Made by a program: the position numbers and the translations under genes. Below, one piece after another: positions 36,501-43,802 of a DNA stretch of 64,000 bases. The notes below the pieces were generated by a model. That model did no database searches. It was not told where the DNA came from and saw only the letters and a list, made by a program, of their open reading frames with translations. The stretch covers positions 18,108 to 82,107 of the forward strand of contig NZ_WUEY01000026.1 in NCBI RefSeq assembly GCF_010668395.1, in the 5' to 3' direction. The DNA is from Martinezella lusitana (GTDB lineage: Bacteria > Pseudomonadota > Alphaproteobacteria > Rhizobiales > Rhizobiaceae). The stretch's first letter is position 1. Each line of letters begins with the position of its first letter.

Positions 36501-36765
36501 GATCGAGGCGAGCCATCTGCGTCTGCGGCCGATCCTGATGACAGCATTCGCCTTCATCTTCGGCGTGCTGCCGCTGGCCGTCGCTCGAGGACCGGGCGCG
36601 GAGATGCGGCAGTCCCTCGGCACCGCGGTCTTCTCCGGAATGCTCGGCGTGACGGTGTTCGGCCTGTTCCTCACCCCCGTCTTCTATGTCGTGCTCCGTT
36701 CGGGCTACAAGCCGCGCCGGCACGAGGAGGAAGAGGATGAGATACTGCCGCAGGCCGCGGAATAA
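33583..36765 (+). CDS. RND efflux transporter (AcrB/MexF, HAE1 family)
   Basis: 1060 residues, full length for hydrophobe/amphiphile efflux-1 pumps. N-terminal FFIDRPIFASVISVVLMIVG begins TM1. TM4 has the proton-relay pair in GIVVDDAIVVVENVERN, and the second-half relay Lys lies in GLAAKNAILIVEFARQ. Two large periplasmic loops are present. The pump should extrude hydrophobic or amphiphilic compounds by proton antiport with the adaptor encoded before it. No outer-membrane TolC/OprM-like gene follows, so it must use a channel encoded elsewhere. A hairpin after the gene separates it from the convergent SDR gene. Confidence 0.96.
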   Translation: MRFAHFFIDRPIFASVISVVLMIVGTIAYLQLPISQYPDIAPPTIVVKTSYPGADPQTIADTVSTPIEQEVNGVEDMLYMSSYSSADGAMSLTITFKLGTDLDKAQVLVQNRVAIALPRLPDEVQRLGVTTQKSSPDLMMVIHILSPSGRYDQLYTSNYARNRIRDTLVRLQGVGDVQIFGERQYAMRIWLDPEKLASYNMTASDVVGALRDQNVQVSGGSIGGPPAGTDSSFQYVVRTDGRFSDPRQFRYVIVKSTSAGRLVKLEDVARVELGAQDYVTNSYLNNQPAVALGIFARPGTNALETAAQIRQIMTDVSKDFPPGLEYRVVYDTTAFVSESITEVYHTIGEAAVLVAIVVLVFLQSWRTAIIPIVAIPVSLVGTFAFLAAFGMSLNMLTLFGLVLAIGIVVDDAIVVVENVERNLAKGMGPRRAAHTTMDEVGTAVVAISLVLVAVFVPTAFIPGIAGQFYKQFAVTIAIATVISAVNSLTLSPALAALVLKRHSNVEHHRSLFSRIGHGISGGFNRGFDAMSRGYSVLVRLIVQSWIGRGCALAVFLLLLGATWFVSTQVPSGFIPVMDQGYAIIVVQLPDGASLDRTDAVVKQVAEIARKTPGVGNAVEFAGFSGATFTNASNAGVVFTPFQPFEERLKSGETANSIIANLYKNLQSVDEAFIIAIPPPPVRGIGNSGGFKMQVMDLENADMTRVLGLTRQLMAAANQTPGLNGVFTTFSESGPEFYLDIDRDKAQFLNVPIPNIFDTLSSNLGISYVNDFNAFGRVYQVRAQADKQFRMERDDMLDLKVRSATGALVPLGTLADIRETSGPPLVQRYNMYVSVPLQGNATPGTSTGDAIKTMEGLATRILPPGTTFEWTDLSYQETHVGGSATWIFVLSVVFVFLALSAQYESWILPLAIILIVPLAVLGALLGVYVRGMDNNVLTQIGFVVLIGLAAKNAILIVEFARQAQEDGKTAVEAAIEASHLRLRPILMTAFAFIFGVLPLAVARGPGAEMRQSLGTAVFSGMLGVTVFGLFLTPVFYVVLRSGYKPRRHEEEEDEILPQAAE

Positions 36766-36925
36766 TCCGGGCCATTGCATCGGCCATGCTCGCGTCCGAT
36801 AGCCGCTGGAGCGAGCGCAGCCGCGAACCCCGTTTCAGATTGGCCCCGCTCCCAGCGGCAGGAGATGCGTGGGGTATCGAATGCAGCCAAACGGATACTG
36901 CCCCGAGGGCGGGTGTAACGAACTG

Positions 36926-36960
36926 GAGGCGCGGATCCCGATGGAAGGATTCCGCGCCTC
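36926..36960. terminator. Hairpin between convergent RND and SDR genes
   Basis: GAGGCGCGGA (36926-36935) and TCCGCGCCTC (36951-36960) are exact inverted repeats with a 15-base loop. It lies between the stop of the RND transporter (36765) and the stop of the leftward SDR gene (36998). It may end transcription from either side, though no T-run is present. Confidence 0.55.
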
Positions 36961-36997
36961 TCGGCTGTTCAAAACCACAACGGCCGGCGGGTCGCCG

Positions 36998-37750
36998 TTA
37001 GCCGAACATGGCGAGCGCCTGCTGGTTAAACGCGTCGATCAGCAGGTGCTCGTTGGGGCCAGCGTTGTTTCGGAACGCTTTTGCTCCGTCGACGACGATC
37101 TCGTCCGCATCGGTGCCAAGCAGGGCGATGGCCTCGTTGATAAACTGGTCGAGCGGCATCGCCTGCTCGGCCTCCCGGCTGTTCATGAGGTCTGTCCGGA
37201 CCCACGGCGGCGCGATTTCGAGCACGCGAACCCCGGTGTCCTTGAGCATGAAGCGTTGCGACAGCGCATAGGAATGGATCGCCGCCTTTGTCGCCGAATA
37301 GACTGCGGTGACGGCCATCGGGACAAATCCGAGCACGGAGCTCGTATAGGCGATGACGGCCCCTTCCTTGCCCTTGAGATGGTCGACCAGCGCCGAACTC
37401 ATCCGGATGGAGCCGACGAAGTTCGTCATGACCGTATCCATCAGGAGCTTGTCGTCGATCTGGCCCGCAGCCCGGTCGGGCAGCATGATGCCCGCGTTGT
37501 TGATGAGAACGTTGAGATCCGGATGGTCGGCGATGAGCCGGCGGGCGGCGGCATTGATGCTGGCCGAATCCGTGACATCGAGTTCGACCGCCTCGATACC
37601 CGGATTTGCGTCGATGACCTCCTGGAGGTTCGCGCGCCGGCGACCGGAGATGATAACCTTGTTGCCGAGCTTGTGAAGCTCCTCCGCAAGAGCGCGGCCA
37701 ATGCCTGAGCCGCCGCCGGTGATGAAGATGGTGTTGCCCGAGAGTTTCAT
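36998..37750 (-). CDS. Short-chain dehydrogenase/reductase, DltE-like
   Basis: 250 residues with TGGGSGIG (residues 11-18), NNAG (84-87), catalytic Ser138, Tyr151 and Lys155 (AVYSATKAAIHS). The C-terminal APPWVRTDLMNSREAEQAMPLDQFINEAIALLG is of the DltE/YciK-like type rather than FabG type. It is the last gene of the leftward operon alcohol dehydrogenase, OYE, SnoaL, SDR, 34 bases after the SnoaL gene. It should act on a carbonyl or hydroxyl group of the same compound as its neighbours. Confidence 0.92.
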   Translation of the reverse strand: MKLSGNTIFITGGGSGIGRALAEELHKLGNKVIISGRRRANLQEVIDANPGIEAVELDVTDSASINAAARRLIADHPDLNVLINNAGIMLPDRAAGQIDDKLLMDTVMTNFVGSIRMSSALVDHLKGKEGAVIAYTSSVLGFVPMAVTAVYSATKAAIHSYALSQRFMLKDTGVRVLEIAPPWVRTDLMNSREAEQAMPLDQFINEAIALLGTDADEIVVDGAKAFRNNAGPNEHLLIDAFNQQALAMFG

Positions 37751-37784
37751 AGTCGTATTCCCTAGGTTTCGGAGGTTTGGAGGA

Positions 37785-38186
37785 TCATTCGGGAAAGCGG
37801 TCGCCGAACATCGGCAGTCCGCTGACGGATTGAGCGCGGGTGGCTTCTTCCTGAAGCACGTCCCAGTGCTCGGCCAGCTTGCCGTCCTGGAAGCGGATGA
37901 CGTCTACGGCAATCCACGCGGCAGGCCGGCCGTTGCCGGAAAAGCGTCCGTGCACCATCACGTAGTCGCCCTCGGCGACGATCAGCTGGCTCTCGTAGCG
38001 AAGCGTGCCGGGAAGCGAGCGGATCAGCTCGAACAATCCTTCGCGGCCGGGAGCGATGTGGGCGCTGTGCTGAATGTAGCTGTCCGACCAGTAGCGTTCA
38101 GCGGCGGCGTAGTTCCGCTTGTTGAAGAGCGTGTCGAACGCGTCAAGGACGAGTGCCTTGTTCTCTTCCGGGGTGGTGCGAGTCAT
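37785..38186 (-). CDS. SnoaL-like / NTF2-fold protein
   Basis: 133 residues. The pattern NKALVLDAFDTLFNKRNYAAAERYWSDSYIQHSAHIAPGREGL then SQLIVAEGDYVMVHGRFSG and AVDVIRFQDGKLAEHWDVLQEE is the typical bacterial SnoaL-like polyketide-cyclase-related family. Residues Asp and His of the family pocket are visible in YIQHS and LAEHWD. It sits 34 bases before the SDR gene and 27 after the OYE gene in the same operon. Role not known: it may bind or isomerise the substrate of the operon's redox enzymes. Confidence 0.88.
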   Translation of the reverse strand: MTRTTPEENKALVLDAFDTLFNKRNYAAAERYWSDSYIQHSAHIAPGREGLFELIRSLPGTLRYESQLIVAEGDYVMVHGRFSGNGRPAAWIAVDVIRFQDGKLAEHWDVLQEEATRAQSVSGLPMFGDRFPE

Positions 38187-38213
38187 TGGAGATTTCCTTT
38201 CTGTTTTGACCTG

Positions 38214-39323
38214 CTAGCGGGGCTGCAGCTCAAGGGTTGGATAGTCGGAATAGCCGCGCGGGCCGGAGGCATAGACGGTCGTCCAGTCCACCTCCGCGAG
38301 AGGGGCGCCCATGCGGAGCCGCTCGACGAGATCCGGGTTCGAAATGAAAGGCCTTCCGAAGGCCACCAGATCGGCAAGTCCGTCGGCTATCAGCCGGTTG
38401 GCGCGCTCGGCATCCATCTGAACGTTGGCGATCAGGGTCCCTTTGAAGATGGGCCTGAAGTGACGGAACATCGCATCGCCCGTCAGGGACTCGATCGGCG
38501 TGCCGGTGAAGTCGGTCGTGTTTCCCATCAGCAGCAGGTGCGACAGCCCGTAGCCGCTGAGTTCACGGATCGCATATTCCGCCATGGGCAGCGTTTCGTC
38601 GTTGGCGGCGAAAGGCCCGTGCTCGTGCATGGGGCTGATCTTTATGCCCACGCGGCTCGGCTCGACCTGGTCGAGGACGGCCTCGACAACCTCAAACAGG
38701 ATGCGCGCCCGGTCCTCTATGCCGCCGCCGTAGGCGTCGTCCCGCCGATTGGTCGCCTTGTTGAGAAACTGCGCGAGCAGGTAGAGATAATTCGCAAGAA
38801 TCTGAACCCCGTCGAATCCGGCATCCATCGCGTTGCGCGCGGCGCGGCCGTAGTCGAGCACCGTCTGGCGGATTTCATCCCTCGTCATCGGGCGCGGCGT
38901 TACCGTGGGGACACGTCCAGCCGCTGTGACGGACTGCTGCTCGGGATCGACGTCCGACGCCGAAAGCGGCAAGCGGCCGGCTCTCAGGTCCGGATGGGAC
39001 ATCGCCCCCGTATGCCATAGCTGAGCGACGATCCGGCCGCCGGCGGCGTGGACCGCCTGGGTGACCCGCGCCCAGCCGCGAATCTGCTCCCGGCTCCACA
39101 GGCCGGGCGTGTCGGCCCAGCCGAAGCCATCCGGGCTGATGGCCGTCGCCTCGGTCACGATGAGGCCTGCTCCGGCGCGTTGGGCATAATATTCGGCCTG
39201 CAGTTCTGTCGGGACATGGTCGACGGAGCGCGCCCGCATGCGCGTAAGCGGCGCCATGACAATACGGTTCGAAAGCGGCAGGCCGCCCATTCGATAGGGC
39301 GTGAACAAGGGTTGTCGAGACAT
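38214..39323 (-). CDS. Old Yellow Enzyme family protein lacking the usual His
   Basis: 369 residues from the ATG at 39321-39323, preceded by AAAAGGAAA. Overall an OYE TIM barrel: LFTPYRMGGLPLSNRIVMAPLTRMRA, AQLWHTGAMSHPDLRAG, DDAYGGGIEDRARILFEV and C-terminal LVAFGRPFISNPDLVERLRMG. At the substrate site, where the other OYE of the window reads EIHAANGYL, this one reads QILANYLYL: Leu176 replaces the His and Tyr179 stands where the Asn would be. Tyr181 is kept. Hydride transfer may still occur but substrate anchoring must differ. Second gene of the ADH-OYE-SnoaL-SDR operon. Confidence 0.92.
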   Translation of the reverse strand: MSRQPLFTPYRMGGLPLSNRIVMAPLTRMRARSVDHVPTELQAEYYAQRAGAGLIVTEATAISPDGFGWADTPGLWSREQIRGWARVTQAVHAAGGRIVAQLWHTGAMSHPDLRAGRLPLSASDVDPEQQSVTAAGRVPTVTPRPMTRDEIRQTVLDYGRAARNAMDAGFDGVQILANYLYLLAQFLNKATNRRDDAYGGGIEDRARILFEVVEAVLDQVEPSRVGIKISPMHEHGPFAANDETLPMAEYAIRELSGYGLSHLLLMGNTTDFTGTPIESLTGDAMFRHFRPIFKGTLIANVQMDAERANRLIADGLADLVAFGRPFISNPDLVERLRMGAPLAEVDWTTVYASGPRGYSDYPTLELQPR

Positions 39324-39345
39324 TGACGGTTTTTCCTTTTGGGGT

Positions 39346-40335
39346 TCAGAGGGTGATGACGATCTTGCCAACCTGCTCGCCCGCCTCCATGAAGCGGTGC
39401 GCGTCGGCGATCTGATCAAAGGGAAATGTTCGCGCGATCGTCGGGCGAAGCGATCCGTCGGCGAGACCGCTGGTGACGAACTGCTTCAGCGCGGCGAGCT
39501 GCGCGTCGTCGCGGGTAAGGGCGGTCAGCGCCAATCCGCGGATAGTCAGGTCACGCGCGAAGACTTCGAAGGGCGGAATGACTGTTGGCTTGGTGTCGAG
39601 CGCGCCATATAACACCAGCCTGCCCCCGGACGCGGTGGCTCGGGCGAGTTCGGAAAAACCCGGACCACCGACGGGGTCCGCCACCAGATCCGCGCCCCTG
39701 TTGTCCGTAAGGGCTTTTACCTCGGTGACGATGTCCTGTTCGGAGGTGGCGACCACGGCCGAGGCCCCTGCCCGCAGGAGCGGGTCGGCCTTCGCCGACG
39801 TGCGGGTCAGCGCGATGGCCCTGGCGCCGAGCCGATTGGCAATTTGGATGGCGGCAATGCCGACGCTGCTGGAGGCAGCGGAAATCAGCACAGTCTGGCC
39901 CGCCGTCAATCCTCCAACGGCAACCAGTGCCCCCCAGGCCGTGCCGTACGCTGCCCAAGTGGATGCGGCCACCGTGTAGTCGACCCCATCCGGAATTCGG
40001 ACCAGCGAGCGGACCGGCACCTGGGCGCTCTCGCCATAGAGCGGATATTGAGCGGCACCGTAAGCGGGAACGAGCGCGACCCGATCGCCGACGAAAAAGT
40101 CGGTCACGCCGGAACCGAGAGCCTCGATGACGCCGGCCGCTTCGAAGCCAAGACCCGTCGGCAGCGTCGGCTTGATCGGCGAACGACCGGAGCGAAGGGT
40201 GATCTCGGTGCGATTGAGGCCAATGGCCTTGATACGAAGACGGACCTCCCCCTCGCCAGGTTCGCCGATATCGATATCTTCGATGCGAAGCACATCGGCA
40301 TCGCCAAACGCGTGAATGCGGACTGAGCGGGTCAT
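39346..40335 (-). CDS. Zinc-independent alcohol dehydrogenase / quinone oxidoreductase (MDR family)
   Basis: 329 residues from the ATG at 40333-40335, preceded by AGGGAG. Medium-chain reductase: VRIHAFGDADVLRIEDIDIGEPGEGEVRLRIKAIGLNRTE, GFEAAGVIEALGSGV, cofactor segment VLISAASSSVGIAAIQIANRLGARA and the end IADAHRFMEAGEQVGKIVITL. The Cys and His ligands of zinc-dependent alcohol dehydrogenases are absent, which fits quinone or enone reductases that use NADPH. First gene of the leftward ADH-OYE-SnoaL-SDR operon (gaps 22, 27 and 34 bases). The 26-bp element at 40417-40442 lies 82 bases upstream of its start. Confidence 0.92.
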   Translation of the reverse strand: MTRSVRIHAFGDADVLRIEDIDIGEPGEGEVRLRIKAIGLNRTEITLRSGRSPIKPTLPTGLGFEAAGVIEALGSGVTDFFVGDRVALVPAYGAAQYPLYGESAQVPVRSLVRIPDGVDYTVAASTWAAYGTAWGALVAVGGLTAGQTVLISAASSSVGIAAIQIANRLGARAIALTRTSAKADPLLRAGASAVVATSEQDIVTEVKALTDNRGADLVADPVGGPGFSELARATASGGRLVLYGALDTKPTVIPPFEVFARDLTIRGLALTALTRDDAQLAALKQFVTSGLADGSLRPTIARTFPFDQIADAHRFMEAGEQVGKIVITL

Positions 40336-40416
40336 GATCGTCTCCCTGACCAGAAGTGTCGGTGAGGGAAACATCGTCGTTGGAAGGAGCAGCCGGTAGC
40401 CGTCCGTTGCCGCTAA

Positions 40417-40442
40417 CTTCTATGCATGGAACGCATCAATAG
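40417..40442. promoter_or_regulatory. 26-bp LysR-linked element, copy 1
   Basis: This segment (begins CTTCTATGCATGGAACG, ends CATCAATAG) matches, in opposite orientation, the segment at 41425-41450 in 22 of 26 positions. The core has the dyad ATG-N9-CAT. It lies between the LysR gene and the ADH operon, 82 bases before the ADH start. Two copies flanking a LysR gene are best explained as binding sites for that LysR protein. Confidence 0.6.
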
Positions 40443-40474
40443 TGGAGCCGAGACCGACTACCGCACGATGCTGG

Positions 40475-41380
40475 TCAGCCTTCCGCAATGGAAGGTTCCG
40501 ATTGAAACGCCGCAACCAGATGGTCAATCGCTGCACGCGCGGCCGCACGCGTCGACTTGCCCATCGGAAAGTAGGCATGAACCGGGATGCCGGCCAAGGT
40601 CCATTCCGGCAGGACGCGGATAAGTTCGCCATTCTCCAGCTCGCGGCGGCACGCCCAGCCGCTCGTGGAGGTGATCCCGAAGCCCGCGGCCGCGGCGGCG
40701 ATAGCGCCTTCATTCTCGTCCGTAGAGAAGTGCGGCTCGAGCTTGACCAGCCGCTCCTGCCCATCCAGATGGAAGCGCCAGGCCGTGGGGACCGCCGCGG
40801 CCGAGCCTCCGACGATGCGATGCCCAACGAGGTCGTCGGGCGACTCCGGGGCGCCGCAACGGGCAATGTAGTCCGGCGAGGCGACGACAACCCGGGGGAT
40901 CGTCGCAATGAGCTTCGCAGTCGCGCTGGAATCCGGCAGACGGCCGAGACGGATCGCGACATCCACCGCATCCTTGACCAGATCCTGGCGACGATCCGAG
41001 AGTTGAAGCTGAATGTTGAGATTGGGATGCCGCTCCGCGAATGCCTTGAGGCGCGGGATGGCATCTCGGATACCGAAACTTGTCGGCATGCTCATCCTCA
41101 GCAGCCCGCGGAGTTCGCCCCCCTCCCGCACGCTGTGCTCGGCCTCGTCGAGGGCCATGAGCACGGGTTCGATGCGAGCCAGGAACTCGCTTCCAACCTC
41201 CGTCGGGACGACTGCCCGGGTCGTCCGGGATAGCAGCCGGACACCGAGCTCGGCCTCAAGTTCGGCGACGATGCGCGACGCCTGCGACTGCGACAGGCCG
41301 CACTCTCTGGCCGCCGCGGAGAAACTCCCCAGCCGCGCGACGCGGGTGTAGAGGCGGAGAGCGAAGTTATCCTTAATCAA
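40475..41380 (-). CDS. LysR-family transcriptional regulator
   Basis: 301 residues from a TTG at 41378-41380 with GGAG 8 bases upstream. The HTH reads LRLYTRVARLGSFSAAARECGLSQSQASRIVAELEAELGVRLLSRTT. The effector domain resembles the broad group of LysR proteins that control adjacent SDR, ADH and OYE genes. It lies 139 bases upstream of the ADH operon on the same strand and is divergent from the MFS gene at 41598. A 26-bp element is found on both sides of it (40417-40442 and 41425-41450), so it probably regulates itself, the ADH-OYE-SnoaL-SDR operon and the MFS pump. Confidence 0.92.
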   Translation of the reverse strand: MIKDNFALRLYTRVARLGSFSAAARECGLSQSQASRIVAELEAELGVRLLSRTTRAVVPTEVGSEFLARIEPVLMALDEAEHSVREGGELRGLLRMSMPTSFGIRDAIPRLKAFAERHPNLNIQLQLSDRRQDLVKDAVDVAIRLGRLPDSSATAKLIATIPRVVVASPDYIARCGAPESPDDLVGHRIVGGSAAAVPTAWRFHLDGQERLVKLEPHFSTDENEGAIAAAAAGFGITSTSGWACRRELENGELIRVLPEWTLAGIPVHAYFPMGKSTRAAARAAIDHLVAAFQSEPSIAEG

Positions 41381-41424
41381 CTGCTTGGCTCCTCGGGAAT
41401 AGCATCAAGCCGGAAGGCGCAGGG

Positions 41425-41450
41425 CTATTCATGTGTTCCATACATAAAAG
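41425..41450. promoter_or_regulatory. 26-bp LysR-linked element, copy 2
   Basis: Inverted copy of the element at 40417-40442. It starts 45 bases upstream of the LysR TTG start and ends 147 bases before the MFS ATG, in the divergent intergenic region. On the minus strand it begins CTTTTATGTATGGAACA and ends CATGAATAG. Confidence 0.6.
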
Positions 41451-41597
41451 TTAGCATGGATTGCCGGCTAGCGCCTCAGCTCGTTTCTCCCGATCTTGCA
41501 AGCCGATCAGCTATCGTCTTCCGCGCTCCTCCGTAAACCCGGTGGGAAATCGCGGCCACGACGGCGCTGCTCGGCCAATTGCCGATGGAGGGCAGAA

Positions 41598-42836
41598 ATG
41601 AGTGCCGCAAATGAACGTGTTTCCAATATCGACGCCCCCTCGGCCGCGTCGCCCGCCGGCGAAGCCGCCATCGACCGGGGAGCGCTCTATACCTTGGCGC
41701 TCGGCACTTTCGCCGTCGGCACCGAGGGCTTCATGATCGCGGCGATCCTGCCGTCGATCGCGCGCTCCCTGTCGACGACCGTCCAGGCCGCGGGGCAGCT
41801 CGTGACCATCTTCGCCCTCACCTATGCGGTCAGCTCTCCGATCCTGACGGCGCTCACCGCTGGCTGGCCACGACGTCGGCTGCTGATACTTTCCCTTGCG
41901 GGATTCGTCATCGCCAATCTTCTGGCCGCCATGGCGTCGGACTACTGGTGGCTGGCTGCGGCACGAGTCCTCCTCGCCCTGACTGCCGGGCTCTACGTGC
42001 CCAACGCGAATGCCGTCGCCAGCGCCCTTGCTCCTCCGGCCTATCGCGGTCGGGCCTTGGCGATCGTCAATGGCGGCATTACCGTCGCTGTCGCGCTCGG
42101 TGTCCCGGCGGGTGCATTCGTGGGCGCGCATTTCGGCTGGAGAGCGACCTTCGTCGGCGTGGCCGTGCTTTCAGCAGCAGCTCTTCTGGTCCTCGTGGTG
42201 AGGCTGCCTCGCGAGATCGCCGCTGGGGCGCCGGCCGGGTTCAAGGAAAGGCTTGCCGTGGTCGTCATGCCTGGCGTCTTCCCTGCCCTCGTCACGACTG
42301 CCCTTTGGGCCACAGGGGCATACGTCGTCTATACCTACGTTTCACCTTTCCTTACAGTCGCCACCGGTCTGGGCGCGGAAGGGACCGGCCTTATCCTGAT
42401 GCTTCTTGGGATTTCCGCGATCGGCGGCATCACATTCGGCGGGCACGCGAACGACCGGTTTGGAAGCCGGCGCGTTCAGAACGTTGCCCTGCCGATCTCG
42501 GCCGCGACATTCGCCGGCTTGACCCTGATAGCTCTCGTCTTCGCACCCCATGCGCTTCTCCTCATTTTGCCGCTGGTCGTCCTTTGGGGATTTGGCGCAT
42601 GGGGCTTCTATCCTCCGCAGCAAGCTCGGCTGGTCGGGGCTGCGGGCCTCAGCCACACGCCCGTCGTTCTCTCGCTCAACGCATCCTTCATGTATCTCGG
42701 CTTCTCGCTCGGCGCGGCCCTGGGTTCGGCGGTCATAACATTGATGTCCGTCGCCTGGATCGGCGCGGCAGGCGCGGTGTGCATGCTTTGCGCCATGACG
42801 GTCTCCGCCTTCGCATGGCGGCGAAGCCCGCACTGA
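41598..42836 (+). CDS. MFS efflux transporter (AraJ/DHA1-12 type)
   Basis: 412 residues from the ATG at 41598, preceded by GGAGGG; a frame from 41496 exists but has no better ribosome site. The protein has about 12 TM segments with YTLALGTFAVGTEGFMIAAILPSIARSL, the typical start of AraJ-like sugar or drug exporters, and GWPRRRLLILSL in loop 2-3. It should export small organic compounds. Divergent from the LysR gene; the shared intergenic region holds the 26-bp element, so it is a probable target of that regulator. Confidence 0.9.
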   Translation: MSAANERVSNIDAPSAASPAGEAAIDRGALYTLALGTFAVGTEGFMIAAILPSIARSLSTTVQAAGQLVTIFALTYAVSSPILTALTAGWPRRRLLILSLAGFVIANLLAAMASDYWWLAAARVLLALTAGLYVPNANAVASALAPPAYRGRALAIVNGGITVAVALGVPAGAFVGAHFGWRATFVGVAVLSAAALLVLVVRLPREIAAGAPAGFKERLAVVVMPGVFPALVTTALWATGAYVVYTYVSPFLTVATGLGAEGTGLILMLLGISAIGGITFGGHANDRFGSRRVQNVALPISAATFAGLTLIALVFAPHALLLILPLVVLWGFGAWGFYPPQQARLVGAAGLSHTPVVLSLNASFMYLGFSLGAALGSAVITLMSVAWIGAAGAVCMLCAMTVSAFAWRRSPH

Positions 42837-43052
42837 CTGGCGTTGATCTATTTGCCCGGCTCATGGCGCAGCCGATCATCGTCTGGCTTGCATTGTCCCT
42901 CAGGTCGCTTCCCGGCGATCGTACCTGCGAGGCTATGCCGGGCGGTTCTTCTTCCGCGCCGCGAATCTTTTTTCGATCGACGTGAATAAAAACGTCACTG
43001 CGCCGTTCACAGCCTGAAAGGAGCGAAATGCTCGCTCCGCAGAAGGGAAGAT

Positions 43053-43652
43053 GTGACGATGACGCAATATCACCGACAGGATGGGTCCGCTATTGCCGCC
43101 GCGCAGGCGACGGTCATTCGACGCGCGGCCATGAAAAACCGGCTCATGCCGGTGGCTCTCTACATCATCATGGCTTCGATCGCACTCTTGACATTGGCCT
43201 CGGCGGTCGGCGCAACGGCGGCACCGCTTCCTGACGGCATCCGGGCCGACGGCGCCAGAATTGTCTGGCAGGCGCATGCGGTGGGCCTGCAGATCTACGA
43301 ATGCAAGGCGGATGACGCGGGCAAAGCCGCATGGCAATTCCGTGAACCGCTGGCGACGCTGATATCGGAAGACAAGACCGTCGGTCGTCACTTTGCCGGA
43401 CCGGGCTGGGAATTTGCCGATGGCTCGCGCATCAAGGGCAAGGTTATCGCACAGGCTCCGGGCGCCTCCGACAAGGATATCCCTGTCCTGCGGCTCGACG
43501 TCGTCCAGCATGACGGCAATGGCGATCTGTCAAGCGTCGATACGGTGCAGCGGCTGAACACGAAGGGCGGCATTTTCACCGGCCCCTGCGACAAGGTCGG
43601 CGAAATGCACTCGGAGCCCTATAGCGCGGACTATGTCTTTCTGGCGCACTGA
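43053..43652 (+). CDS. DUF3455 domain protein, exported
   Basis: 199 residues from a GTG at 43053; an ATG two codons later (43059) has AGGGAAG at better spacing and may be the real start. An internal Met at 43131 begins MKNRLMPVALYIIMASIALLTLASAVGATAA, which looks like a signal peptide, so export or membrane anchoring is likely. The mature part has DUF3455 landmarks: GARIVWQAHAVGLQIYECKA, GRHFAGPGWEFADGSRIKGK, and the end RLNTKGGIFTGPCDKVGEMHSEPYSADYVFL. Function unknown. It is followed after 150 bases by an exported superoxide dismutase, so it may belong to an oxidative-stress set. Confidence 0.85.
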   Translation: MTMTQYHRQDGSAIAAAQATVIRRAAMKNRLMPVALYIIMASIALLTLASAVGATAAPLPDGIRADGARIVWQAHAVGLQIYECKADDAGKAAWQFREPLATLISEDKTVGRHFAGPGWEFADGSRIKGKVIAQAPGASDKDIPVLRLDVVQHDGNGDLSSVDTVQRLNTKGGIFTGPCDKVGEMHSEPYSADYVFLAH

Positions 43653-43659
43653 CGCGCCG

Positions 43660-43675
43660 GCTTCGATGCCGAAGC
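43660..43675 (+). terminator. Small hairpin after the DUF3455 gene
   Basis: GCTTCG-ATGC-CGAAGC, 8 bases after the stop codon. Stem of 6 bp, no T-run; may be a weak terminator or 3'-end structure. Confidence 0.3.
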
Positions 43676-43802
43676 GAGGCAGGCTACGGCCGCAGGGCCT
43701 CCCCAGTTCCTTCATCTGAAATTCCGAAAGATCCAGCCGCGGCCCAAACTGCGGACGAAGACCTCTTACGCCACGACAAGCTCAGACCAAAAGGAAACGA
43801 CG

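Noticed and set aside
43019..43037. Hairpin GGAGCGA-AATGC-TCGCTCC upstream of the DUF3455 gene as a thermosensor
   Set aside because: The 7-bp stem does not cover the ribosome site of the chosen start, and no further structure supports a regulatory RNA.
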